In this document: positions 48,673 through 57,517 of the stretch, piece after piece
How the letters are laid out: each line of letters begins with the position of its first letter
Numbering within the stretch: position 1 is the first letter of the stretch
Assembly: GCA_963741315.1 (NCBI GenBank)
Contig: CAVUHK010000003.1
Coordinates: 186,001 to 250,000 of the forward strand
From: PALSA-1003 sp963741315
GTDB lineage: Bacteria > Pseudomonadota > Gammaproteobacteria > Burkholderiales > Casimicrobiaceae
Length of the DNA: 64,000 bases
Direction: 5' to 3'
Notes under the pieces: model-generated
What the model saw: only the letters and a program-made list of their open reading frames with translations
Told to the model about the DNA's origin: nothing
The model's database searches: none
Translations under genes and position numbers: made by a program

Positions 48673-49767
48673 ATGTTGCCTGACTCCGCGTTTGCCAAAC
48701 TGACCGCTGCGATCGCAATCGCGATGGCGCTCACCGCGTGCTCGCACAAAGAGGCGCCGGTCGAGACTGTTCGGCCGGTGCAGCTGCTTCAGGTCAAGGC
48801 CGGCGCGGCCGGCGAGCAGGCGGTGTATGCGGGCGAGGTCAAGCCACGTCATGAGGCCGACCTGGGTTTTCGCATCGGCGGCAAGATCGTGGCGCGAGCA
48901 GTTGACGTGGGTGCCACGGTGAAAGCCGGCCAGGTGCTCGCGCGCCTGGATCCCGCCGATGTCGGATTGCAGGCCGAAGCCGCGAAGGCGCAGCTGGCGG
49001 CAGCCGAGACCGAAGCGAGCTTCGCCAAGGCCGAGCTCGACCGCTATCAGGGGCTGCTCGATCAGAAATTCATCAGCCAGTCCGCGCTCGACGCCAAGCG
49101 CAATGCCTACAACTCCAATCGCGCGAAGTACGAACAGGCGCGTGCGCAACTGGCGGTCACGCGCAACCAGGCGGGCTACTCGACGCTGGTGGCCGATCAC
49201 GACGGCGTGATCACCACGGTCAACGCCGACGTGGGGCAGGTGGTGCAGCCGGGGCAGGCGATCTTCCGCCTGGCGCGGCAGGACGAGCCGGAAGTGCTGA
49301 TCAGCGTTCCGGAGAATCGCCTCGCCGAGCTCAAATCCGCGACGACCATCGCGGTGGCGCTGTGGGCCAATCCGGGCAAGTGGTATCCGGCGAAGATCCG
49401 CGAGATCGCGCCTTCGGTCGATGCGACCACGCGTACGTTCGCAGTGCGTGTCTCGATCGCCAATCCGGATGCCGCCGTGCGCTGGGGAATGACCGCCAAC
49501 GTGGCACTCCAGGGCGAAGCGATCACCACCGGCACGATGCTGCCGCTGACCGCGATCTACCAGAAGGACGGCGCGCCCGCGGTGTGGATCTACGACCCGG
49601 CGTCGAAACAGGTCAATCTGCGCCCGGTACAACTCGGGCCTTTCCGTGAAGACGGTGTCCTGGTCAATGCCGGGCTCAAGGGCGGCGAGTGGGTGGTCAC
49701 CGCGGGAGTCCACAAACTGCTGCCGGGCCAGACCGTGCGTCCGCTCGACAACATCGCCAAGTCCTGA
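48673..49767 (+). CDS. RND efflux periplasmic adaptor lipoprotein
   Basis: This membrane-fusion protein joins the RND permease to an outer-membrane channel. The 364-residue precursor has a lipobox ALTAC (Cys23), a lipoyl half (RIGGKIVARAVDVGATVKAGQVLARLD), a short coiled-coil hairpin (about 100-155) and the second lipoyl half (STLVADHDGVITTVNADVGQVV), followed by beta-barrel and membrane-proximal domains. No TolC-like gene follows, so the pump must borrow one. It starts 22 bases after the TetR gene. Confidence 0.92.
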   Translation: MLPDSAFAKLTAAIAIAMALTACSHKEAPVETVRPVQLLQVKAGAAGEQAVYAGEVKPRHEADLGFRIGGKIVARAVDVGATVKAGQVLARLDPADVGLQAEAAKAQLAAAETEASFAKAELDRYQGLLDQKFISQSALDAKRNAYNSNRAKYEQARAQLAVTRNQAGYSTLVADHDGVITTVNADVGQVVQPGQAIFRLARQDEPEVLISVPENRLAELKSATTIAVALWANPGKWYPAKIREIAPSVDATTRTFAVRVSIANPDAAVRWGMTANVALQGEAITTGTMLPLTAIYQKDGAPAVWIYDPASKQVNLRPVQLGPFREDGVLVNAGLKGGEWVVTAGVHKLLPGQTVRPLDNIAKS

Positions 49768-49781
49768 CGACGGCGCCAGCC

Positions 49782-52700
49782 ATGCGCGATCCACTGCCTG
49801 ATTTCGCAAGCCGCTTCAATCTGTCCGAGTGGGCGCTGCGCCATCGCTCGATGGTGTTCTACCTGATCGTCGTCTTTGCCATCATCGGGGTGCTGTCGTA
49901 CCAGAAACTCGGCCAATCGGAAGACCCGCCGTTCACGTTCAAGGTGATGGTGGTGCGCACCAACTGGCCCGGTGCGACCGCGCACGAGGTCGAGCAGCAA
50001 CTCACCGACAAGATCGAGCGCAAGCTTCAGGAGACGCCGAACGTCGACTGGATCCGCAGCTACAGCAAGCCTGGAGAATCGCTGGTCTTCATGGCGGTGA
50101 AGGATTCGGCGCCTGCGTCGGCGGTGCCCGAGACGTGGTACCAGGTGCGCAAGAAAATCGGCGACATCCGCAACCAGCTCCCGCCCGGTATCCAGGGGCC
50201 ATTCTTCAACGACGAGTTCGGCGAGGTCTACACCAACATCTACGCGCTGACCGGCGACGGCTTCGATTACGCCGCGCTCAAGCTGCACGGCGATCGCATC
50301 CGCGCCGAGTTGTTGCGCGTCCCCGGAGTGGCCAAGGTCGACTTCATCGGCGAGCAGGAAGAAAAGGTCTTCGTCGAGCTCTCCAACACCAAGCTCGCCA
50401 CGCTGGGCATCGACCCGGCCGCGATCTTCCAGACGCTGGCGGCGCAGAACGTGGTTGCGCCTTCGGGAACCTTCGACACGCCGACCGATCGCATTTTCGT
50501 GCGCACCACGGGGGCGTTCGACAGCATCGACGCGATCCGCGACATTTCGATCCGTGCCAACGGCCGCATCGTGCGCCTCGGCGACGTGGCGAACGTCAAG
50601 CGCGGCTACGTCGATCCGCCGCAGCAGAAGATGCGCTACCTCGGCAAGGAGGCGCTGGGCATCGGCGTCACCATGGCGCCGGGTGGCGACGTGATCGAAC
50701 TCGGTCGAGCGCTCGACGCGCAGGTCACGCGCATCCAGGGCCTGCTGCCGGTCGGAGTCGAGATCGAGCACGCCGCGAGCATGCCGCGCGCGGTGCAGCG
50801 TTCGGTCAACCAGTTCCTGCGCTCGCTCACCGAGGCGATCGCGATCGTGCTCATCGTCAGCCTGGTCAGCCTGGGCTTGCGAACGGGGCTGGTGGTCGTC
50901 GTTTCGATTCCTCTGGTGCTGGCGATGACGTTCTTCTTCATGGCGATGTTCGACATCGGCCTGCACAAGATTTCCCTCGGTGCACTCATCCTGTCGCTGG
51001 GATTGCTGGTCGACGACGCGATCATCGCCGTCGAGATGATGGCGATAAAGATGGAGCAGGGCTTCGACCGATTCCGCGCCGCGAGCTTTGCCTACACCAG
51101 CACCGCGTTCCCGATGCTGACCGGCACGCTGATCACCGTCGCCGGATTCCTGCCGATCGCGATGGCGAAGTCGGGTACCGGCGAATACACGCGTTCGATC
51201 TTCCAGGTGTCCGCGATTGCGTTGCTCGCGTCGTGGTTGGTGGCGGTGGTGGTGATCCCCTACCTTGGCTATCGGATGTTGCCGAGCCTCGCGCAACGTC
51301 ACGCGCCAAGCCTGGCGCGGCGGTGGTGGGCGCGCCTACGGGGGCAACCGGCTCCCGTCGCAGAACTCCCTCCCGACGATCCCGATCACGTCTACCAGAC
51401 GCCTTTCTATCGGCGCTTTCGCGCGCTCGTCACGTGGTGCGTCGGACATCGCAGGACTGTCATCGGCGTCACGCTGCTCGCCTTCCTGGGCTCGCTGGCG
51501 CTGTTCCGAATCGTGCCGCAGCAATTCTTTCCGGCATCGTCGCGTCCGGAGCTGCTGGTCGACCTGCGCCTGGCCGAGGGCTCGTCGTTTGCGGCGACGC
51601 TCGATCAGGCTCGCCAGATGGAAGCCCTGCTCGCGCGCGAGCCCGGCGTCGAGAACTACGTCACCTATGTCGGCGTGGGCAGCCCGCGCTTCTACCTGCC
51701 GCTCGACCAGCAGCTGCAGCAGTCGAATTTTGCGCAGATCGTGGTCACCGCGGCGAGCAACGCCGAGCGCGAACAATTGCGCACCAAGCTGCTCAAGGCC
51801 TTCGACGACGGCTTTGTCGGCCTGCGTGGACGGGTGTCGCGCCTGGAGAACGGCCCTCCGGTCGGCTTCCCGGTGCAGTTCCGCGTCTCGGGCGAGGACA
51901 TCGCGACCATTCGCGACATTTCGAGGCAGGTCGCCGAGGTCGTGCGCACCAATCCGAACGCGACCGGAGTCCAGTTCGACTGGGACGAGCCGTCGAAGGT
52001 CATCCGCCTGAAAATCGACCAGAACAAGGCGCGAGTTCTCGGTTTCTCGTCGCAGGACCTGGCCGCGTTCCTGAACAATTCGCTGTCCGGTTTCAACGTC
52101 ACCTATTTCCGGGAGCGCGACAAGCTCATCGAAGTCCTGCTGCGCGGCGATCGCGACGAACGCGCGCGGATCAGCCTCATGCGTGACCTGGCGCTGCCGA
52201 CGCGCGACGGCAAAGCGGTGCCGATCTCGCAACTCGCCGAAATTGAATACGGACTCGAAGACGGCGTGATCTGGCGCCGCGACCGACTGCCGACGATCAC
52301 GGTGCGCGCGGATGTCGTGGGCGATGCGCAGGGACCCGACGTCACCGCGCAGATCAATCCCAAACTCGACGCGATTCGTGCCGGCCTGCCCCTGGGCTAC
52401 CACATCGAGGTCGGCGGGGCGGTCGAGGATTCGGCCAAGGGACAGAAGTCGATCGCCGCCGGTGTGCCGGTGCTGATCCTCAGCGTGCTCACCTTGCTCA
52501 TGATCCAGCTGCAGAGCATCAAGCGCACGCTGCTGGTGGTGCTGACCGCGCCACTCGGACTGATCGGCGTGGTCGTGGCGTTGCTCGCATTCGGCAAGCC
52601 ATTTGGTTTCGTGGCGATGCTGGGCACGATCGCGTTGTCGGGCATCATCATGCGCAATTCGCTGATCCTGGTCGATCAGATCGACAAGGACATCGCCGCG

Positions 52701-52988
52701 GGTCACTCGCCCTGGGATGCGGTAGTCGGTGCCACGGTGCGCCGCTTCCGCCCCATCGTACTCACCGCCGCGGCGGCGGTGCTGGCGCTCATTCCACTCA
52801 CGCGCAGCGACTTCTTCGGGCCGATGGCGGTGGCGATGATGGGAGGTCTCGTGATCGCGACGGTGCTCACGCTCATTTTCCTGCCTGCGATGTATGCGCT
52901 CTGGTTTCACGTCCAGCCGGAGTCGTCCCCCGTGCCTGCGGAGCCGAGGCTGCCACGCGCCGCGCATGCGCTGGAGACCGTGTCTTAG
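49782..52988 (+). CDS. RND efflux inner-membrane transporter
   Basis: This is a proton-driven permease of the hydrophobe/amphiphile efflux family. The start at ATG 49782 (MRDPLPDFASRFNLSEWALRHRSMVFYLIVVFAIIGVLSY) gives 1068 residues, the usual size, with twelve membrane helices and two periplasmic loops. The proton-relay acids D411 and D412 lie in GLLVDDAIIAVEMM. It belongs to the group with N-terminal NLSEWAL and SEDPPFTFKVMVV, near VexF/MexK-like or uncharacterised acridine-type pumps. The substrate is unknown. Confidence 0.92.
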   Translation: MRDPLPDFASRFNLSEWALRHRSMVFYLIVVFAIIGVLSYQKLGQSEDPPFTFKVMVVRTNWPGATAHEVEQQLTDKIERKLQETPNVDWIRSYSKPGESLVFMAVKDSAPASAVPETWYQVRKKIGDIRNQLPPGIQGPFFNDEFGEVYTNIYALTGDGFDYAALKLHGDRIRAELLRVPGVAKVDFIGEQEEKVFVELSNTKLATLGIDPAAIFQTLAAQNVVAPSGTFDTPTDRIFVRTTGAFDSIDAIRDISIRANGRIVRLGDVANVKRGYVDPPQQKMRYLGKEALGIGVTMAPGGDVIELGRALDAQVTRIQGLLPVGVEIEHAASMPRAVQRSVNQFLRSLTEAIAIVLIVSLVSLGLRTGLVVVVSIPLVLAMTFFFMAMFDIGLHKISLGALILSLGLLVDDAIIAVEMMAIKMEQGFDRFRAASFAYTSTAFPMLTGTLITVAGFLPIAMAKSGTGEYTRSIFQVSAIALLASWLVAVVVIPYLGYRMLPSLAQRHAPSLARRWWARLRGQPAPVAELPPDDPDHVYQTPFYRRFRALVTWCVGHRRTVIGVTLLAFLGSLALFRIVPQQFFPASSRPELLVDLRLAEGSSFAATLDQARQMEALLAREPGVENYVTYVGVGSPRFYLPLDQQLQQSNFAQIVVTAASNAEREQLRTKLLKAFDDGFVGLRGRVSRLENGPPVGFPVQFRVSGEDIATIRDISRQVAEVVRTNPNATGVQFDWDEPSKVIRLKIDQNKARVLGFSSQDLAAFLNNSLSGFNVTYFRERDKLIEVLLRGDRDERARISLMRDLALPTRDGKAVPISQLAEIEYGLEDGVIWRRDRLPTITVRADVVGDAQGPDVTAQINPKLDAIRAGLPLGYHIEVGGAVEDSAKGQKSIAAGVPVLILSVLTLLMIQLQSIKRTLLVVLTAPLGLIGVVVALLAFGKPFGFVAMLGTIALSGIIMRNSLILVDQIDKDIAAGHSPWDAVVGATVRRFRPIVLTAAAAVLALIPLTRSDFFGPMAVAMMGGLVIATVLTLIFLPAMYALWFHVQPESSPVPAEPRLPRAAHALETVS

Positions 52989-53008
52989 GCGCTCTACGGT
53001 CGCGTCGG

Positions 53009-53014
53009 TATAAT
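53009..53014 (+). promoter_or_regulatory. -10 box before ribBA
   Basis: TATAAT at 53009-53014 lies 36 bases before the ribBA ATG. There is no good -35. The GTG immediately after it (53015) is in frame with ribBA but cannot be the start if this box is used. There is no FMN-riboswitch sequence, and the 62-base gap is too small for one. Confidence 0.45.
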
Positions 53015-53050
53015 GTGCGTCTGCCGTCACCGTCCGTGGTCATTGCCAAC

Positions 53051-54223
53051 ATGAGTTTGCCAAGGCTGCACGCAGTCGATCCCGCCGAACCGGCACGGTC
53101 CGGAGCCTCGCCGGCCGTCGCCACGATTCCGGAAATCGTCGCCGATCTCAGGGCCGGCCGCATGGTCGTCCTGGTCGACGAAGAGGATCGCGAGAACGAG
53201 GGCGACCTGGTGGTCGCCGCCGACGCCGTCACGCCCGAAATCGTCAATTTCATGGCGCGTTACGGGCGCGGCCTGATCTGTATGCCGATCACCGAAGAGC
53301 GCGCGCGCCAACTCGACCTCGCGCCGATGACTGCGGTGAACCGCTCGGTGCACGGGACCAACTTCACGGTCTCGATCGAAGCCGCGCAAGGCGTTACCAC
53401 CGGCATTTCCGCCGCCGATCGCGCGCGCACCATCCGTGCCGCCTGCGCACCGGATGCGCGTCCCGAAGATATCGTGCAGCCCGGACACGTTTTTCCACTG
53501 ATCGCGCAGGCCGGGGGCGTGCTCGCGCGCGCCGGACACACCGAGGCGTGCTGCGACCTCGCGCGGCTCGCCGGATGTTCTCCGGCGGCGGTGCTGTGCG
53601 AAATCATGAACGACGACGGCACCATGGCGCGGCTGCCCGACCTGGTCGAATTCGCCAAGCTTCATGGCCTGAAGATCGGCGCGATCGCCGACCTCATCCA
53701 CTATCGTAGCCAGACCGAGCGGCTGATCGAGCGCGTCGGCGAGCGACCGATCCGCACCGCCGAGGGCGAATTCCGACTCGTCACTTTCCGCGACAAGCTC
53801 AACGATGCGACGCACCTGGCGCTGGTGCGCGGCACGATCGAGCCGGATCGCGAGACGCTGGTGCGCGTGCACGAGCCGCTGTCGGTGATCGACCTGCTCG
53901 ACACCTCGAGCCGCACGCATTCGTGGACGATTCCTGCCGCGCTCGCGACGCTGTCAATGGCCGAGCGCGGGGTCCTGGTGCTTCTGCATCGGCCCGAGTC
54001 GGCGCTCGATCTGCGCCAGCGTGCGGTCTCCGATCAGGCGCGCGCCGACGTCAAAATGGACCTGCGCAACTACGGTATCGGCGCGCAGGTGTTGCGCGAC
54101 CTCAACGTCGGCAAGATGCGTCTGCTGGCGCGTCCGCGCAAAATGCCGAGCATGGCGGGCTTCGGCCTCGAGGTCACCGGATACGAGCCACTGCCTTCCG
54201 ATTCGCGTTCGCCGCGCGCCTAG
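53051..54223 (+). CDS. ribBA: RibB 3,4-dihydroxy-2-butanone-4-phosphate synthase with degenerate RibA domain
   Basis: The N-terminal domain makes dihydroxybutanone phosphate from ribulose 5-phosphate for riboflavin. It has DEEDRENEGD at 43-52, with the acidic metal site. The 390-residue protein continues into a GTP-cyclohydrolase-II-like domain (about 215-385) that keeps RNYGIGAQVLRDLNVGKMRLL but has lost the zinc and catalytic motif: HSECLTGD is replaced by HEPLSVID, and no Cys triplet or RQEGRGIG remains. The second domain should therefore be inactive as cyclohydrolase, as in RibBX-type fusions, so a separate RibA must exist. It is 62 bases after the RND gene. Confidence 0.93.
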   Translation: MSLPRLHAVDPAEPARSGASPAVATIPEIVADLRAGRMVVLVDEEDRENEGDLVVAADAVTPEIVNFMARYGRGLICMPITEERARQLDLAPMTAVNRSVHGTNFTVSIEAAQGVTTGISAADRARTIRAACAPDARPEDIVQPGHVFPLIAQAGGVLARAGHTEACCDLARLAGCSPAAVLCEIMNDDGTMARLPDLVEFAKLHGLKIGAIADLIHYRSQTERLIERVGERPIRTAEGEFRLVTFRDKLNDATHLALVRGTIEPDRETLVRVHEPLSVIDLLDTSSRTHSWTIPAALATLSMAERGVLVLLHRPESALDLRQRAVSDQARADVKMDLRNYGIGAQVLRDLNVGKMRLLARPRKMPSMAGFGLEVTGYEPLPSDSRSPRA

Positions 54224-54285
54224 CGGCGCACCGGCCTGCGCCCACCCCACTTACCCTGCGGCGGATGCTGCCTATCCGTCAAATC

Positions 54286-54750
54286 ATGCCCGTTCGAAAA
54301 CTACCCTCGACCACCCGCGCCGATCGCAGGCGCGTCGGCATTGTCGCGGCCCGCTTCAACCCGGAGATTGGCGAAGCGCTGCTCGCCGGTGCGTTGCAGG
54401 CGCTGGAGGCGGCGCGGGTCGCGCCGGAATCGATCACGGTGGCGTCGGTGCCCGGCGCGCTCGAAGTGCCGCTCGCGCTGCAGCGCATGGCGCAGACCGG
54501 CGACTACGATGCGCTGGTCGCGCTTGGCGCGGTCATCCGCGGCGAGACCTATCACTTCGAGATCGTCGCCAACGAGTCGGCCGCGGGCGTGGCCAGTGTG
54601 CAGCTTGAATTCGGCATACCGATCGGCAACGGCATACTCACCACCGACACCGACGAGCAGGCGCGCGCGCGCGCCGGAGAGAAAGGCCGCGACGCGGCGC
54701 TGGCGGCGCTGGAAATGGCCAACCTGATGATCGCGATCGATGAAGAATAA
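54286..54750 (+). CDS. ribH: 6,7-dimethyl-8-ribityllumazine synthase
   Basis: It joins the RibD product and dihydroxybutanone phosphate to form the riboflavin precursor. ATG 54286 (MPVRKLPSTTRADRRRVGIVAARFNPEI) gives 154 residues, the family length. ATG 54265 is a possible alternative. Conserved SVPGALEVPLALQRMA, ALGAVIRGETYHFEIVANESAAG and GNGILTTDTDEQA are all present. It overlaps nusB by 11 bases. Confidence 0.94.
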   Translation: MPVRKLPSTTRADRRRVGIVAARFNPEIGEALLAGALQALEAARVAPESITVASVPGALEVPLALQRMAQTGDYDALVALGAVIRGETYHFEIVANESAAGVASVQLEFGIPIGNGILTTDTDEQARARAGEKGRDAALAALEMANLMIAIDEE

Positions 54751-55171
54751 CCGCCATCGGGCGCGCGAGTTCGCGCTGCAGGGCCTCTACCAATGGCAGC
54801 TCGCGAAGACCGACCCCGCGACCATTCGCGCGCAAATTGCGGAAGGTGTCGACTTCGGCAAGTGCGACACGCGCTTGTTCGACCGCATGTGGACCGGCGT
54901 GACTTCGGACTTCGACGCGCTGGTGTCGGCGTTCGCGCCGCATTGCGAGCGCGCCGCGGCGCAGCTCTCGCCCATCGAGCGCGGTGTGCTGGTCATAGGC
55001 ACATGGGAACTGCTCCACCAACCCGAAGTGCCTTATCGCGTGGCGATCAACGAGGCGGTCGAGCTGGCGAAATCCTACGGCGGCACCGATGGCCACAAGT
55101 TCGTCAACGGCGTGCTCGACAAGCTCGCGGCGCAGGCGCGCGCGCCGGAGATCAGCGCGGCCCGCGTCTAG
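54740..55171 (+). CDS. nusB: Transcription antitermination/ribosome factor NusB
   Basis: NusB binds boxA RNA with NusE (S10) to assemble rRNA antitermination complexes. The 143-residue all-helical product starts MKNNRHRAREFALQGLYQWQL, the NusB N-terminus, and has ERGVLVIGTWELLHQPEVPYRVAINEAVELAKSYGGTDGHKFVNGVLDKLA. Its start lies inside the ribH 3' end, consistent with coupled translation. Confidence 0.95.
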   Translation: MKNNRHRAREFALQGLYQWQLAKTDPATIRAQIAEGVDFGKCDTRLFDRMWTGVTSDFDALVSAFAPHCERAAAQLSPIERGVLVIGTWELLHQPEVPYRVAINEAVELAKSYGGTDGHKFVNGVLDKLAAQARAPEISAARV

Positions 55172-55209
55172 CGCGCTACCGCCTGCATTTCCCCAGCGGC
55201 ACTGCGGCG

Positions 55210-56199
55210 ATGGCGGCGCTCAGCGAATTCGAGGTCATCGAGCGCTTTTTCCGGCGTCCTGCGCGCCGGGCCGTACTGGGTATCGGCGACGACGCGGCGC
55301 TGATCGCACCGACTGCGGGCAGCGAGCTGGCGATTTCGGTCGACATGCTCGTGTCGGGGCGCCATTTCTTCGCCGACGTCGACCCGCGCTCGCTCGGCCA
55401 CAAGACTCTCGCGGTGAATCTCTCCGACATGGCGGCCATGGGGGCGACACCGCGCTGGGCGCTCCTCGCTGGGGCGCTGCCGGGTGCTGATCCGGCCTGG
55501 CTCGCGCCCTTCGCGCAAGGGCTGTTCGCGCTCGCCGATGCGCACCACGTCGAACTCATCGGTGGGGACACCACGCAGGGACCATTGACGCTGTGCGTGA
55601 CGATCATCGGCGAAGTCGCGGCGGGAAAGGCGCTGCGGCGCAGTGGCGCCCGCGTAGGCGATTCCATCTGGGTGTCGGGGACGCTGGGCGATGCTGCGCT
55701 GGCACTCGCGCACCGGCAAGGTCGGGTCGAACTCGAAGCCGAGGAATTCGCGGCATGCGATCGTGCGCTGCTTTGGCCGATGCCCCGGGTCGCGCTTGGC
55801 GAGCGTCTGCTCGGAACCGCGAGCGCGGCGATCGATGTTTCCGACGGGTTGACCGGCGACTTGGGCCACGTGCTCGAGGCGTCGGGCGTGGGTGCGCAGG
55901 TCGACCTGGCCGCGCTGCCATGCAGCGAGTCGATGCGCAGGCAACTGGCAGGACCGGCGCGCGAGACTGCGCTGCGCTGCCTGCTCGCCGGTGGAGACGA
56001 TTACGAACTTTGCTTCACTGCGCCTGACCGGCACGCTGCCACGCTGCGCGCCGTCGCTGAAGAGCTCGGCACTCCGCTGGCCTGTATCGGTGCGATCCGT
56101 GCTGAGCGTGGGTTGGTCGTTCGCGACGAAGCGGGCCGGCCACTTGCGCGCCTGCCGTCGGCGTTTGATCACTTTGCCGGCTCGATGCCACGCGATTGA
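55210..56199 (+). CDS. thiL: Thiamine-monophosphate kinase
   Basis: ThiL phosphorylates thiamine monophosphate to the active diphosphate. The 329-residue protein starts MAALSEFEVIERFFRRPA, has LGIGDDAALI at 23-32 (metal Asp27/28), the NLSDMAAMGATPRWAL segment (70-85) and GGDTTQGPL (118-126, D120 likely catalytic). It is 38 bases after nusB and its stop is near the pgpA start. Confidence 0.95.
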   Translation: MAALSEFEVIERFFRRPARRAVLGIGDDAALIAPTAGSELAISVDMLVSGRHFFADVDPRSLGHKTLAVNLSDMAAMGATPRWALLAGALPGADPAWLAPFAQGLFALADAHHVELIGGDTTQGPLTLCVTIIGEVAAGKALRRSGARVGDSIWVSGTLGDAALALAHRQGRVELEAEEFAACDRALLWPMPRVALGERLLGTASAAIDVSDGLTGDLGHVLEASGVGAQVDLAALPCSESMRRQLAGPARETALRCLLAGGDDYELCFTAPDRHAATLRAVAEELGTPLACIGAIRAERGLVVRDEAGRPLARLPSAFDHFAGSMPRD

Positions 56200-56228
56200 T
56201 CAGCGCGCACAGCCAACCCTCGACGCGA

Positions 56229-56738
56229 ATGACAAATGAGCATGCGATGACCCGCGCCAGAACACCGACCGTGCGTTTCCTGTTCGCGCATCCGGCGCAT
56301 TTTTTGGCGCTCGGTTTCGGAGCTGGCCTGGCGCCGGTCGCGCCAGGGACCTTCGGCACGCTGGTCGCGCTGCCGCTGGCGGCGCTGCTGCGCGCCTATG
56401 CGCCCGACCCGGTCTATCTGATTTCGGTGGTCATCGCTTTCGCGGTTGGTGTGTGGGCTGCGGGACGCACTGGCCGCGAACTGGGAGTCGGCGACCATGG
56501 CGCCATCGTCTGGGACGAAGTCGTCGCCTTCCTGCTGGTGCTGTACTTCGTCGGCGCGGACCCGATTCGGGAGGCGTTCGCGTTCCTGCTGTTTCGCTTC
56601 TTCGACATCGTCAAGCCGCCGCCCGCCAACTTCATCGATCGCCATTGGCACGGCGGATTCGGTGTCATGGCCGATGACATCGTCGCCGCCTTCTATGCGC
56701 TGCTGGTGCTCGCGCTTTGGCAACGGGCATTCGGATGA
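56229..56738 (+). CDS. pgpA: Phosphatidylglycerophosphatase A
   Basis: PgpA dephosphorylates phosphatidylglycerol phosphate in phospholipid synthesis. The start is uncertain: ATG 56229 gives 169 residues. A TTG at 56196 would overlap thiL, and ATG 56247 is also possible. Motifs are GLAPVAPGTFGTL, WDEVVAFLL and FDIVKPPPANFID. Several hydrophobic helices are visible. Its stop overlaps the next start (ATGA). Confidence 0.9.
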   Translation: MTNEHAMTRARTPTVRFLFAHPAHFLALGFGAGLAPVAPGTFGTLVALPLAALLRAYAPDPVYLISVVIAFAVGVWAAGRTGRELGVGDHGAIVWDEVVAFLLVLYFVGADPIREAFAFLLFRFFDIVKPPPANFIDRHWHGGFGVMADDIVAAFYALLVLALWQRAFG

Positions 56739-57511
56739 ACGCGGCAGACGCCTTCGCGCCTGCATCCGCACGGCGCCTCGAAGAACTGTCGCTCAACGCG
56801 TCGGGCGCGTTCCAATCGCTGCTCTACGACGGCTGGTTGCTGGGCTACCGGCCGGGACCCACCAAGCGGCTGCGCTGCGTCAACGCGTTCTACGCTTCGA
56901 CGCTGCCGCTGGAGCAGAAGGTGGAACATTGCGTCCGCTTCTACGAGTCTATCGGCCTGCCGGCGATCTTCCGCATGCTGCCATTCTCGAATCCACCCGA
57001 GCTCGAGGCATGGCTGCAGCGCGCGGGCTGGGAGAGCTTCGAGCGCACGCTGGTGCAACATGCGCGCCTCGATGCATTGCCATCGCCCGAGCCGATGGCA
57101 GGCGAGGTCGCGGTGCTGGCGATGCCGGAGTGGCACGTCGCTTGCGCGGGCTTGTTGACGGTCGCCCCCGACGTGCTGCCGCAGCAGATCGAGCGCTCGC
57201 GCAGTTATCCGTTGCCGCACGCGGGTGCGGTGCTCGAGCGCGACGGCGAGGTCGTCGCGTGCGGCATGCTCAAGCTCGAAGGCGATCATGCCGGATTGTT
57301 CGTGATCAATACCGCCGAGCAGCATCGCGGGCAGGGCTGCGGACGGGCGATTGTCGCGGCGCTGCTCGGCGAAGCCGTGCGCCGTGGCGCGCGTGAGGCG
57401 TACCTGCAGGTGACCGCCGCCAATGCGGCCGCCATCGCCGTATATCGCCACTTCGGGTTCACCACGGCTTACGATTACTGGTATCGGGCACGACCGGGCG
57501 AACTGGGCTGA
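56735..57511 (+). CDS. GNAT family N-acetyltransferase
   Basis: The 258-residue protein has a C-terminal GNAT fold with the acetyl-CoA loop VINTAEQHRGQGCGRAIVAALL (motif A) and YLQVTAANAAAIAVYRHFGF (motif B). The N-terminal half is a second, degenerate GNAT-like unit (NASGAFQSLLYDGWLLGYRPGPTKRLRCVNAFYAS). Substrate cannot be predicted. Its position between pgpA and pncC is common in this cluster. Confidence 0.85.
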   Translation: MNAADAFAPASARRLEELSLNASGAFQSLLYDGWLLGYRPGPTKRLRCVNAFYASTLPLEQKVEHCVRFYESIGLPAIFRMLPFSNPPELEAWLQRAGWESFERTLVQHARLDALPSPEPMAGEVAVLAMPEWHVACAGLLTVAPDVLPQQIERSRSYPLPHAGAVLERDGEVVACGMLKLEGDHAGLFVINTAEQHRGQGCGRAIVAALLGEAVRRGAREAYLQVTAANAAAIAVYRHFGFTTAYDYWYRARPGELG

Positions 57512-57517
57512 GAGACG

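Noticed and set aside
49590..51302. 570-codon open frame antisense to the RND genes
   Set aside because: Another shadow of a GC-rich gene: composition is Asp/Arg/His/Gln-heavy with no motif.
53015..53050. GTG start for ribBA at 53015
   Set aside because: It follows a TATAAT box directly and would be at or before the transcription start; ATG 53051 gives the normal N-terminus.
52989..53050. FMN riboswitch upstream of ribBA
   Set aside because: The gap is only 62 bases and contains none of the conserved RFN-element sequence.
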